Below, piece by piece: positions 15,948 through 25,200 of a stretch of 33,924 bases of DNA. The position numbers and the translations under genes are program-made. The stretch spans positions 1-33,924 of the forward strand of contig DYLC01000005.1 of NCBI GenBank assembly GCA_020722285.1, written 5' to 3'. The DNA comes from Desulfobulbus propionicus (GTDB lineage Bacteria; Desulfobacterota; Dissulfuribacteria; Dissulfuribacterales; DYLC01). Each line of letters begins with the position of its first letter. Positions within the stretch are counted from its first letter, which is position 1. The notes under the pieces were generated by a model that saw nothing but the letters and a program-made list of their open reading frames with translations, searched no databases and was not told the origin of the DNA.

Positions 15948-17129
15948 ATGTTCAACATCATTGAGCAGTATCCAGTTAAAAAGCTTTATAACCTCGTAAG
16001 ACTTCAAAGAGCAGGGGATATCCTGCTTTCAGGGCTTAAGATGACGTTATCTGAGGTCAATCTCCTGCTGACAGATCAGAATGGAATAAAAGCATTGAAT
16101 GAGAAATGGCTGCAAAGGCCGTGGCCTACAAATGTGATTTCATTTTCTCCTGCATATGATGAACATGCCCCGATCTCCCACCAAAACGGTTTCCTCGGCG
16201 ACATTGTGATTTCAGTGGATGCAGGATGCAGGGAGGCTGAAGCACAGGGAACCGATCTCACGACCAGAATCGAACAGCTTCTGATCCATGGCATAGCGCA
16301 TCTTCTTGGTGAAGATCACGAACAGGGAAAGCAGGCTGCCGGGAAACAGGCGGAGAAGGAATTTGAACTGCAAAAACTACTTATGAAAGGCGGGATGCAA
16401 ATGGCGGAACTTTGCGTAAATATTGACCACATTGCAACTATCAGACAGGCCAGGGGAGGGGTTGAGCCGGACCCTGTCCATGCAGCCACTCTCGTGGAAC
16501 TTGCCGGTGCAGACGGCATTGTCGTGCATCTTCGTGAGGACAGGCGTCATATCCAGGACAGAGATTTGAAACTGTTGCGGGAGATCGTGCAGACAAGGCT
16601 GAACATGGAGATGGCGGGCACAAAAGAGATGGTGTCCATAGCCTGTGATGTCAAGCCCGATATAGTCACTCTTGTTCCTGAAAAAAGACAGGAACTCACC
16701 ACTGAAGGTGGGCTGGACGTAATAAAAAATCTTGTTGCCACAGGCGATGCAGTTGCAACCCTGAAGGCTGCCGGAATACAGGTCAGCATTTTCATTAACC
16801 CTGATAAAAAACAGGTTGAGAGCTCATTTTCCATCGGAGTGGACTGCGTGGAAATACACACAGGCCGCTATGCTGACGCAGACAATGTGGCTGCACAGGA
16901 TGAAGAGTTTGAAAGGATCGTAGAGACTGCTCGAATCGCAAAAGAGTATGGCCTCAGAGTCCACGCCGGTCATGGTCTCAACTACCGCAACGTCGCAAGG
17001 CTTTCGCCAGTGGCAGACATTGACGAGTTTTCCATCGGACATTCGGTCATTGCCCGGGCGGCACTGGTGGGAATGGAGCGGGCTGTCAGGGAGATGCTCT
17101 CGCTTGTAAAACGCGGGATGCCTCTGTGA
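15948..17129 (+). CDS. Single ORF joining YbeY (endoribonuclease/rRNA maturation) and PdxJ (pyridoxine 5'-phosphate synthase)
   Basis: YbeY part 15948..16400 with HGIAHLLGEDHE; PdxJ part from ATG 16401 MAELCVNIDHIATIRQARGGVEPDPVHAATLVELAGADGIVVHLREDRRHIQD; no stop between them. Confidence 0.88.
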   Translation: MFNIIEQYPVKKLYNLVRLQRAGDILLSGLKMTLSEVNLLLTDQNGIKALNEKWLQRPWPTNVISFSPAYDEHAPISHQNGFLGDIVISVDAGCREAEAQGTDLTTRIEQLLIHGIAHLLGEDHEQGKQAAGKQAEKEFELQKLLMKGGMQMAELCVNIDHIATIRQARGGVEPDPVHAATLVELAGADGIVVHLREDRRHIQDRDLKLLREIVQTRLNMEMAGTKEMVSIACDVKPDIVTLVPEKRQELTTEGGLDVIKNLVATGDAVATLKAAGIQVSIFINPDKKQVESSFSIGVDCVEIHTGRYADADNVAAQDEEFERIVETARIAKEYGLRVHAGHGLNYRNVARLSPVADIDEFSIGHSVIARAALVGMERAVREMLSLVKRGMPL

Positions 17130-17503
17130 TTGTTGGCATAGGCATTGATCTGGTACACATCCCCCGCATAGCCAGGGCAATGGAGCGATGGGGCACACGC
17201 TTTCTCGAACATGTTTTTACAGAGCAGGAAATCGGATTCTGTATGAACTCAAACCCCCCTGAACTTCGCTTTGCAGTGCGCTTTGCAGCCAAGGAGGCCT
17301 GCTCAAAGGCCCTTGGCACTGGCCTTCGTCAGGGTGTCACATGGAAGGACATGGAGATTATGCACGAATCATCTGGCAAACCCTTGCTAAAACTCTCTAA
17401 TCAGGCGCTTATAAGGGCAACCCTGCTTGGCGCGAAGCAACTTCACATAAGTTTGACGCATGAACGAGACTATGCCAGCGCCGTGGTCATACTTGAAAGA
17501 TGA
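17126..17503 (+). CDS. acpS: Holo-[acyl-carrier-protein] synthase
   Basis: GTG start overlapping the pdxJ stop; MIVGIGIDLVHIPRIARAMERWG, FAAKEACSKALGTGLRQGVTWKDMEI. Confidence 0.93.
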   Translation: MIVGIGIDLVHIPRIARAMERWGTRFLEHVFTEQEIGFCMNSNPPELRFAVRFAAKEACSKALGTGLRQGVTWKDMEIMHESSGKPLLKLSNQALIRATLLGAKQLHISLTHERDYASAVVILER

Positions 17504-17560
17504 TGGCGTCGCAAAAAGTCGCCAACTGCCCCAACTACTGCTATAGTGCGCTGCATCCTT

Positions 17561-20500
17561 TCAGGCTGGAAACAGCTCATTCAGGGCATCATAGAATTGA
17601 CGTCTGGAAAATGGTTTTTTTAGATAGTAATTAATCTCAACTTCACTGGAGTTTTCTTCATCCACAAAGGCATTATAACCAGAGATCAGGAGCAGGGTTA
17701 TATCTTTTTTGGAAGCGCGAATCTTTTGCATCATTTCCAGACCGCTCATCTCAGGCATTGAGTAGTCGGTTATGATAAAGTTGAAACGTTCCGGTTCCTT
17801 CTCAAAGGCCCTAAGGCCTTCAAGCCCGCTTGTGCAGACTTCGTAACTCCAGCCGATATCGGTGAGCAAGGCAGACAAAACATCCCTGATAGGTGCCTCG
17901 TCATCCACAAGCAGGACATTTTTTTTCATTGCCCGGAACCTGCTGAGATCACCCCCTGAATCTCCTCCACCATCACCATTCTGGATAACCCCTTCCTCTG
18001 ACACTGTCGGCAGATATACATCAAACCTCGACCCCTTGTCCTTTTCGCTTGCCACTGTTATCTCTCCCTTGTGCTTCTTTACAATCCCAAGCACAGTGGC
18101 AAGACCAAGACCAGTGCCTTTTCCAACAGGTTTTGTGGTGAAATAAGGCTCAAATATCCTGCTTAAGACATCTGGCGTCATGCCACAGCCATCATCCTCC
18201 ACAGAAAGCCTGACGTAATCGCCAGGGGCCAGATCATGTACACCCTGCATGTTGTCAGAAACCAGCCTGACCTGCGTCAGCGTGACCTTGAGTCGTCCTT
18301 TTTCACCCATTGCATACACTGCATTGACACACAGGTTCATCAAAACCTGCTGTATCTGCCCTGCATCTGCAAGCACCATACGGCACCTTGGGTCTATGTC
18401 AGAGGTCATGGCGATAGTTGCTGGGATGGTATTTCGCAGCATTTTTATGGTTTCTTTCACAAGCGGCTGAAGCTGTATCGCCATCATGGAGGTGTCGAGT
18501 TTGCGGCTGAACGTCAATATCTGTTTTACGAGGGCGGCAGCCCTTTCACTCGATTTAAGGATGTGGTCAAGATATTTCAGCAGTTTTTCATCACCCTTCT
18601 GTTTGCAAAGCTCGATCGTCAGTTCAGCATAACCCATTAACGCCATCAATATATTGTTAAAATCATGGGCTATGCCGCCGGCAAGCGTGCCGATTGCCTC
18701 CATCTTCTGCGCCTGGCGCAACTCCTCTTCTTTCTTTAACTTCTGTGTAATGTCGCGTGCAACAACAGCCATGCACACAAAGCTGTTGTTTTCATCCAGA
18801 ACAACAAAGGCGTTTACTTCCACTGGGATAGCCTTGCCTCCTGAATGCAATAGCTGTGCAACACCATGCCACTCCTGCGTATTCGCAATTGCCTTGGTGA
18901 TATCCTGCTGCTCCTGTGATGAAAGAAATGAAACAAGAGAATATGGCGCTATATCACTATTGCCACCAATGCTAAGCATATCTCTGCCTGCTTTATTGAT
19001 GTATTCTATCTGGGTGTTTTTATCGCAGAGAAACACTGCCGCATCTGAATGCTCTATTACTGCGGCCAGCTTCTTGAGCTGTCTCTCCGCATCCTTGTTA
19101 GCGGTGATGTCCGTCGCTATTTCCAGCCTTACAATCCTGCCATCCACCCATTTTATTGCCCTGTCCACACAAAGATAGGTGCGATGATTGTCAGTATTCC
19201 TAAACTCCCATGTGTAGGGTTTGGCAAGGAAGCCATCCTCATTTATCAGATAACTGTTAGTACAGAAAGGACATGGTCCTGATTGTTCAGCAATGGCCTG
19301 CCAGCATATCCTGCCTGTTATATCCCCGAATATATCCTTTACGTATTGGTTTACATATAACAGCTCATAGGTTTTCATATCAGAAACATAAATAATCGCA
19401 TCAATTCCATCGAGTATAGTCAGCAAACGCTGATGCGCCTCTTTAGTATGCTCTATTTGTTTCTGCTGCTCATCCACCATTTTATTAAAGGCTTTTGCCA
19501 GGCCTCCAAGCTCGTCATCTTCATGGTAATTGAGCCTGGTATTGATGTTGCCTTCAGAGATATCTGTTGCTACAGTGGAAGTCTTTTCGATAGGCTTTAC
19601 AGCAGCTTTGCCCACAAGCACAGCTACCAATACCGCCACCGCTAAAGCAATGCTTGCCAGTAACAATATAAGCCTGTAAAAGGGATACAGGGCATCCAAG
19701 ACTACTTGCTCAGGCACAACTATGCCAAGACCAAGGTCAGTGCCTGCAATTGGCTGATAAAAAAGATATTCTTTAGAACTGCTATCAGGATCGGCAAGCA
19801 AGACATGGCCATGCCTTTTTGCCAGAAGCTGCATTCCGGCCTCAACAAGCCCAGGTGACATTTCCTCTGTGATCTTGTGGCCAACCTCTATCTTCTCCCC
19901 GATTTCATTCAGGACAAACACGCCTTTTTCATCAGTTTTCAGATGAAGACTCTTTTCCTTGTCAAAATGATAAAAATACGTGCCATCCCGGCTTACTATA
20001 AAGAACCTGGCAGCCCCGTAAAAGTTTGAAAACAGAAGCTCTTGCACAGACATAAAAAGCCTTTCCATTTCATTCCAGTCAAGCGAGCCCCCGATCATGC
20101 CAAGAACCTTACTGCGGTCATCAGAGAGGACTGTCGAGGCGATTATCACCTGTTTTACGCCGGTGACATAGGAAATGATGGGATTGGAAATGAAAGTCCT
20201 TGGCTCTGCTGCGTGATTATCACCTACAGTGCTCAGCCAGTAGTCTCGTTTTTTTATGGTGCGAAGCCTGGCAGTAGGGGAGGTGTTGTCATGGCTTGCA
20301 AGCCCGCCAAAGTAAGGATTGCCTTCTGTGGTTATGTAATAATGCGCATCTTCATTGGCAAGACCCAAGAGCATTTTTTCATAATGTCTGAGTCTTTTCT
20401 GCTCATTGATAAGAAACGGTTTGATGTTTTGCCAATCCATTGTCCTTACAAGAGGAATGTTGGCATAAGTGGAAATTTCAGCCTTTCTGGCATCAAAATA

Positions 20501-20662
20501 GGCAGTTATCACCTCAGAAGCAGCATTGGTAAGGGTATCGCCCAGTTGCAGGGTATTGCTGCGGATATCTTTAGGATAAAGAGATAGCACCGCGATGTTT
20601 ACAAACAATACGCTGACAATGGCGGACAAAATCAGACTGGTTATCTTGGTTCTTATTTTCAT
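17561..20662 (-). CDS. Hybrid sensor histidine kinase (Cache-like sensor, HAMP, PAS x2, HisKA, HATPase_c, C-terminal REC)
   Basis: N-terminal TM and large periplasmic region, HAMP-like KPIEKTSTVATDISEGNINTRL, GGIAHDFNNILMALMGYAELT, ATPase boxes, REC NVLLVDDEAPIRDVLSALL...ITDYSMPEMSGLEMM. Confidence 0.9.
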   Translation of the reverse strand: MKIRTKITSLILSAIVSVLFVNIAVLSLYPKDIRSNTLQLGDTLTNAASEVITAYFDARKAEISTYANIPLVRTMDWQNIKPFLINEQKRLRHYEKMLLGLANEDAHYYITTEGNPYFGGLASHDNTSPTARLRTIKKRDYWLSTVGDNHAAEPRTFISNPIISYVTGVKQVIIASTVLSDDRSKVLGMIGGSLDWNEMERLFMSVQELLFSNFYGAARFFIVSRDGTYFYHFDKEKSLHLKTDEKGVFVLNEIGEKIEVGHKITEEMSPGLVEAGMQLLAKRHGHVLLADPDSSSKEYLFYQPIAGTDLGLGIVVPEQVVLDALYPFYRLILLLASIALAVAVLVAVLVGKAAVKPIEKTSTVATDISEGNINTRLNYHEDDELGGLAKAFNKMVDEQQKQIEHTKEAHQRLLTILDGIDAIIYVSDMKTYELLYVNQYVKDIFGDITGRICWQAIAEQSGPCPFCTNSYLINEDGFLAKPYTWEFRNTDNHRTYLCVDRAIKWVDGRIVRLEIATDITANKDAERQLKKLAAVIEHSDAAVFLCDKNTQIEYINKAGRDMLSIGGNSDIAPYSLVSFLSSQEQQDITKAIANTQEWHGVAQLLHSGGKAIPVEVNAFVVLDENNSFVCMAVVARDITQKLKKEEELRQAQKMEAIGTLAGGIAHDFNNILMALMGYAELTIELCKQKGDEKLLKYLDHILKSSERAAALVKQILTFSRKLDTSMMAIQLQPLVKETIKMLRNTIPATIAMTSDIDPRCRMVLADAGQIQQVLMNLCVNAVYAMGEKGRLKVTLTQVRLVSDNMQGVHDLAPGDYVRLSVEDDGCGMTPDVLSRIFEPYFTTKPVGKGTGLGLATVLGIVKKHKGEITVASEKDKGSRFDVYLPTVSEEGVIQNGDGGGDSGGDLSRFRAMKKNVLLVDDEAPIRDVLSALLTDIGWSYEVCTSGLEGLRAFEKEPERFNFIITDYSMPEMSGLEMMQKIRASKKDITLLLISGYNAFVDEENSSEVEINYYLKKPFSRRQFYDALNELFPA

Positions 20663-21435
20663 CTGGAAAGCTCCTGTACAGGAGAGATGGTCTCTTGGCT
20701 GCTCTGCTTGCTACCTGTGCTGGCTGATTCAACAGTAAAATTTGTAGGTCTGGTGGGTTGCAGAAAAACAATCTCAACCCTTCTGTTTTTATACCCACCT
20801 TCCGACGTTAGATCAACCGGCCTGTACTGTGCATAACCTGTGGCTGTAAAACGGTTCGGCGCTATATCGCCCGTGCTTGTAAAATATTCCACCACAGAGG
20901 CGGCTCTGGCAGCGGAAAGGCTCCAGTTGGAAGGATAGGTCTGGGTGTGGATGGGAGAGCTGTCTGTGTGGCCTGTGACCACTATGTCGCCTGGGGTCTG
21001 GGCAAATACAGGCCTGAGCTTGTCAATGATTGCCTTTGCATCAGGTTTCAAGGTAGCACCTGACTTTTCAAAGGCAAGCTCGTCGTTCATGCGAAGCACT
21101 ATCCTGTCATCTATAAATTCTATATCAATCTGGCCCTTGATCAGCTCCATCTTAAGGGTTGACTTCATCTTCTCCATTACCTCTTCAGCCGAAAAAAGCG
21201 CCTTGAACTCCCGCGAAATCATATCAATGCCTTTTGGCTGCTCAATCTGAATCTCCTCCCTCTGTACCCCGAAGGCGCGCACAAGAGAGCCGGATACATC
21301 CTTGAACATCTTGGGATCAGTTGTCGAAAAAGACAGGAGGAGCACAAAAAAACACAGAAGCAGGCTCATCAGGTCAGCAAACGTGACCATCCAGACTGGT
21401 GCCCCCTTTTTAGGTGGATAATCCCCGTTTTTCAT
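20659..21435 (-). CDS. motB: Flagellar motor protein MotB
   Basis: APVWMVTFADLMSLLLCFFVLLLSFS plug/TM region and OmpA-like VVTGHTDSSPI...NWSLSAARAASVVEYF...NRRVEIV. Confidence 0.92.
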   Translation of the reverse strand: MKNGDYPPKKGAPVWMVTFADLMSLLLCFFVLLLSFSTTDPKMFKDVSGSLVRAFGVQREEIQIEQPKGIDMISREFKALFSAEEVMEKMKSTLKMELIKGQIDIEFIDDRIVLRMNDELAFEKSGATLKPDAKAIIDKLRPVFAQTPGDIVVTGHTDSSPIHTQTYPSNWSLSAARAASVVEYFTSTGDIAPNRFTATGYAQYRPVDLTSEGGYKNRRVEIVFLQPTRPTNFTVESASTGSKQSSQETISPVQELSR

Positions 21436-22193
21436 GGCTGATCAGGGGTTTTTCTTTCGGCAGCAGGCAAAAACACACTGAGCAATTCTTCAATGTAGGC
21501 AGGGTGAAGGCCTTTGTTCAATGCAAGGATGCCCTCAATGACAAGCCGCTTGGAAAGCTCTTCCTCAATGCTCCTGCGCCTGAGCTTGTCGGCCACGGGA
21601 AGGGCAAAAAGATAAGCGAATAGCGCTCCGTAAAGGGTAGTAAGAAGGGCTACAGCCATCGAAGGGCCTATGCTTGACGGGTCTTTCATCTGGGCAAGCA
21701 TTGCCACAAGGCCGATAAGGGTTCCGACCATGCCAAAGGCAGGCGCTGTCTCACCCATGGCAGTAAAGATGCTCTGGCCAAGGCTGTGGCGCTGAAGCAT
21801 CATCTCTATGTCTTTTTCAAGCGCATCCTTGATAAAAGATGGCTCATATCCGTCAACACAGAAACGGATGGCTTTCTTCAAAAACGGGTCTTGGACAGGG
21901 ATTTTTTCAAGTCTTAAGATGCCCTCACGGCGGGAGATGTTTGAAAGTTTTATCATCTCCCTGATGAGGCTTTCAGGTCTTGGATCTTCGCCGAAAAAGG
22001 CGTTCATGGCCACCTTTATGCTGTTAATGACATCCTTCAGCGTAAAACGAATGAGCGTAGTGGCGATCACGCCTCCAAGCACAATCATTACGGAAGGCAG
22101 ATTGAAGTAGATCGCAGAGTATCCACCGAGAAAAATGGAAATACCTACGAGCAAAAGTCCGAGAATCAATCCTGATATTGTTCCTAAGTCCAT
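21432..22193 (-). CDS. motA: Flagellar motor protein MotA
   Basis: MDLGTISGLILGLLLVGISIFLGG...; ETAPAFGMVGTLIGLVAMLAQMKDPSSIGPSMAVALLTTLYGALFA. Confidence 0.92.
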   Translation of the reverse strand: MDLGTISGLILGLLLVGISIFLGGYSAIYFNLPSVMIVLGGVIATTLIRFTLKDVINSIKVAMNAFFGEDPRPESLIREMIKLSNISRREGILRLEKIPVQDPFLKKAIRFCVDGYEPSFIKDALEKDIEMMLQRHSLGQSIFTAMGETAPAFGMVGTLIGLVAMLAQMKDPSSIGPSMAVALLTTLYGALFAYLFALPVADKLRRRSIEEELSKRLVIEGILALNKGLHPAYIEELLSVFLPAAERKTPDQP

Positions 22194-22306
22194 AAGCTGA
22201 TTGTAACGTCAAACTGTTTGAAATGCTATTATTTTTGAACTGTTTTTAACCAGCTTTTCGACATTAGGCCTCTTCCTTGCATCTGGGGCACTGCTGAATA
22301 GTTACT

Positions 22307-22351
22307 GTACGGTGGTTTTCGTTCGTTTTCGGCATTATACTGGATAGTTAC
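22307..22351 (-). repeat. 45-bp dispersed repeat, right copy (inverted relative to 15703..15747)
   Basis: GTACGGTGGTTTTCGTTCGTTTTCGGCATTATACTGGATAGTTAC; 2 mismatches to reverse complement of left copy. Confidence 0.9.
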
Positions 22352-22368
22352 AAAATACTTTCAGAAAA

Positions 22369-22412
22369 GAAATAACTGTCCCTCTTTCAGACAAAAGATG
22401 GACAGTTATTTC
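22369..22412. other. 13-bp perfect inverted repeat
   Basis: GAAATAACTGTCC (22369-22381) / GGACAGTTATTTC (22400-22412). Confidence 0.8.
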
Positions 22413-22424
22413 TCGCTTAAGGAA

Positions 22425-22541
22425 GGTTCCAAAAATTAGAAATTTTGTTCAAGGGCAAGACATCTATGCCCTGCGCCTTGCAAGAAAAGGTAAGGCTTGG
22501 AAAGCTGAAGCTTGTGCGGGCAAAAGAGCAATTTTTGGAAC
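22425..22541 (+). repeat. MITE-like repeat copy A (short form)
   Basis: Perfect 12-bp TIR GTTCCAAAAATT (22426) / AATTTTTGGAAC (22530); shares TATGCCCTGCGCCTTGCAAGAAAAGG.AAGGCTTGGAAAGCT with copy B. Confidence 0.85.
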
Positions 22542-22543
22542 AG

Positions 22544-23569
22544 TTAATACGCTTCTTCATAAGAAAGGTCCTTCTCTGTGACCTTATCCCTTAAAAAGAT
22601 ATACACCCACGTCTGATAGCCGATTACGATCGGCACTATCACCAGTGCCACTCCGAGCATTATTTTGAGGGTAAGCTGACTGGAAGCACTGTTGAATGCT
22701 GTTACACTGAAGGCCTTATTGATGCTTGAAGGCAGGATATTCGGAAACAGTCCTCCTACACCGAAAAGTGTAACGAAAACAATTGTGGCGCTGGAGGCAA
22801 ACCATGACTTCCACCATGCAGCCTGCTGAATGAATACACGGGTTAAAAGCAGGGATGCCACAGCCACTCCAGGCAGCATCCACATGAGCGGATATTTGAA
22901 ATAGTTGTTAAACAGGTTGGTTACAACAAAGGTAAACAAGAGGAAAAGAACCGCCACAACAAGGAGCGCAGGCCAGAGTTTTTTTGCCATTGAAGCAGCG
23001 CGAGCCTGGAGTTCGCCTTCAGATTTCACTGCAAGCCACAGGGAGCCATGCACCATAAAAAGGAGTACAAACAATACGCCTCCGGCAAGGCCATAAGGAT
23101 TCAGGAGTGTGAAAAGGGTGCCGTGATAAATGCCACTTTGGTCTATCGGAATCCCCTTGAAGATATTGGCGAAGGCTACGCCAAGAAGGAGGGTAGGCAA
23201 AAAACTGCTGACCGCCATTGCTACATCCCAAAAGGCTTTCCACTGGGGATTATCCACCTTGCCTCTGAACTCGAAACACACGCCCCTTATAATCAAGGCA
23301 AAAAGCAGAAGCAGCAGGGCTGAATATAGCCCGTTGAACATGATTGCGTATGCTGTCGGAAAGGCCGCAAACGTTGCTCCTCCGGCAGTGACCAGCCAGA
23401 CCTCGTTTCCATCCCAAAACGGCCCCATGGAATTATAAACAATGCGGCGGTCAGTCTCGTTTTTGGCAAGGGCTGGCATCAATGCGCCAAGCCCGAGGTC
23501 AAAGCCATCCAGCATGAAGTAAACTGCCCAAAGAACACCCCAAAGTATGAACCAGATTGTTTCAAGCAT
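22544..23569 (-). CDS. cydB: Cytochrome bd ubiquinol oxidase subunit II
   Basis: MLETIWFILWGVLWAVYFMLDGFDLGLGAL, MGPFWDGNEVWLVTAGGATFAAFP. Confidence 0.95.
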   Translation of the reverse strand: MLETIWFILWGVLWAVYFMLDGFDLGLGALMPALAKNETDRRIVYNSMGPFWDGNEVWLVTAGGATFAAFPTAYAIMFNGLYSALLLLLFALIIRGVCFEFRGKVDNPQWKAFWDVAMAVSSFLPTLLLGVAFANIFKGIPIDQSGIYHGTLFTLLNPYGLAGGVLFVLLFMVHGSLWLAVKSEGELQARAASMAKKLWPALLVVAVLFLLFTFVVTNLFNNYFKYPLMWMLPGVAVASLLLTRVFIQQAAWWKSWFASSATIVFVTLFGVGGLFPNILPSSINKAFSVTAFNSASSQLTLKIMLGVALVIVPIVIGYQTWVYIFLRDKVTEKDLSYEEAY

Positions 23570-23587
23570 ATTGTTAATCCTCCTTTT

Positions 23588-24889
23588 TTAATGAACCGGG
23601 CCTTTTCTGGCATATTTGGCAAGCAGATAAAAATCAACAAGACCGAGCGCTGTATAAAATACCACAAAGGCTGCAAGGGATATCGCCACCTGGGACACAG
23701 CAAGGGTAGAGACACCTTCGGATGTCCGCATCATGCCATAAACGAGCCAGGGCTGCCTGCCGACCTCTGCAACTATCCATCCGGCCTCATTGGCAATATA
23801 CGGCATGGGTATCATTAGCAGAAGAAGCTTCAACAAAGCTGGTGATGAAACCGGATCATTTCGTTTGAGCCATGCAAGCCCTCCAACGAGAGCAAACAGG
23901 AAGCCAAGGCCAACCATCACCCTGAAAGACCAGAATGTCAGCTCGACAGGTGGACGATCCTGTTTCGGAAAGTCTTTCAGACCCTTGACCTCTGCATCAA
24001 GTGTATGAAATGCAAGCATGCTCAACATGCCTGGTATTGGAAGCAGTTCCACTGCATTTTTTTCATTTGCCGGATCCGGAAGGGCAAAGAGATACATAGA
24101 AGCGTTTTTCCTGGTCTCCCAGTGAGACTCCATTGCAGCGAGCTTGGCAGGTTGAACTTTTGCCACTTCTGAGCCGTGAATATGGCCGTTAAAAACCTCA
24201 ACCAGCGCAAATATCAGCGTAAATGTGGCTGCCACCTTGAAGGATTTTGTGAAAAACTGTGTCTCATTTTTACGAAGCAGATGCCATGCAGAGACACCCA
24301 ATACAAAGAAACCAGCTAGGATGTATGCCCCACTTACGGTATGGATAAACTCAATCAGACCAAATGGATTTGTAATAACTGTAATAAAGTTATCCAGCTC
24401 GGCCCTGCCGTTTCTGAGCACATAGCCCACCGGATTTTGCATCCAGCCGTTTGCTATCAATATCCACAGGGCTGACAGATTTGATGATATCGCCACTATC
24501 CATATAAAAGTGGCATGAACGGCAGGCTTAACCTTGTCCCATGTGAAAAGCCAGAGGCCAACAAAGGTGGATTCCATGTAAAATGCCAGTGTAGCCTCAA
24601 TGGCCAGGAGAGAGCCAAATATGTCTCCCACATATTTCGAGTAGGACGACCAGTTTGTGCCAAACTGAAACTCAAGCGTGATGCCTGTCACGACCCCAAG
24701 CGCAAAGTTGATAAGGAAAAGTTTCCCCCAGAACTTGGCAGCGCGCTTGTAGTCCGCATCCCCTGTTTTCACATACTTGGTCTCATAAATCGCTGTCAGG
24801 ATACTGAGTCCAAGGGTCAAGGGGACAAACAAAAAGTGAAACATGGTGGCCACAGCAAACTGTAGCCTTGACAACAAAAGCACATCCAT
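23588..24889 (-). CDS. cydA: Cytochrome bd ubiquinol oxidase subunit I
   Basis: LLSRLQFAVATMFHFLFVPLTLGLS, NPVGYVLRNGRAEL, EAGWIVAEVGRQPWLVYGMMRTSEGVS. Confidence 0.96.
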   Translation of the reverse strand: MDVLLLSRLQFAVATMFHFLFVPLTLGLSILTAIYETKYVKTGDADYKRAAKFWGKLFLINFALGVVTGITLEFQFGTNWSSYSKYVGDIFGSLLAIEATLAFYMESTFVGLWLFTWDKVKPAVHATFIWIVAISSNLSALWILIANGWMQNPVGYVLRNGRAELDNFITVITNPFGLIEFIHTVSGAYILAGFFVLGVSAWHLLRKNETQFFTKSFKVAATFTLIFALVEVFNGHIHGSEVAKVQPAKLAAMESHWETRKNASMYLFALPDPANEKNAVELLPIPGMLSMLAFHTLDAEVKGLKDFPKQDRPPVELTFWSFRVMVGLGFLFALVGGLAWLKRNDPVSSPALLKLLLLMIPMPYIANEAGWIVAEVGRQPWLVYGMMRTSEGVSTLAVSQVAISLAAFVVFYTALGLVDFYLLAKYARKGPVH

Positions 24890-24913
24890 ATCAAAACCTC
24901 CTGTTGATGTATT

Positions 24914-25010
24914 GGGAAGTTCCCAAAATTGTTCATTTGCCTAATGACTGCGTTGCGTGTCGGAGAAAAATAGTTATTTCCTCACGCCTTGCCATTGAAT
25001 AAAGCTGTTA
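24914..25010 (-). repeat. Degenerate, internally shortened inverted copy of the MITE-like repeat (copy D), abutting copy B
   Basis: GGGAAGTTCCCAAAATTG...TGCGTTGCGTGTCGGAGAAAAATAGT...GCCTTGCCATTGAATAAA resembles reverse complement of copy B. Confidence 0.5.
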
Positions 25011-25197
25011 GGGAGATTTCAAAAAATAGAAATTTCATTCAAGGGCAAGGCACGAAGAGGCGAAAGAGCGCAGCATACTCCCTCTATGTGAGCATTTTTT
25101 GCCGACAAGCAACGCAACTATGCCCTGCGCCTTGCAAGAAAAGGCAAGGCTTGGAAAGCTAAAGCTTGCGAGCGAAAAGGTATTTTTTGGTACCTCC
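25011..25197 (+). repeat. MITE-like repeat copy B (long form, about 187 bp)
   Basis: Ends GGAGATTTCAAAAAAT / ATTTTTTGGTACCTCC; internal CAAGGGCAAGGCACGAAGAGGCG and TATGCCCTGCGCCTTGCAAGAAAAGGCAAGGCTTGGAAAGCT blocks shared with A and C. Confidence 0.85.
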
Positions 25198-25200
25198 ATG

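Noticed and set aside
18654-19178. 174-aa + ORF, and 20042..20587 + ORF
   Set aside because: Antisense to the hybrid kinase; no domain or RBS support.
15703-22351. Bracketed block considered as a composite transposon
   Set aside because: No transposase or integrase is present and the content is mainly core genes; kept only as a possible inversion or IS-remnant signal.
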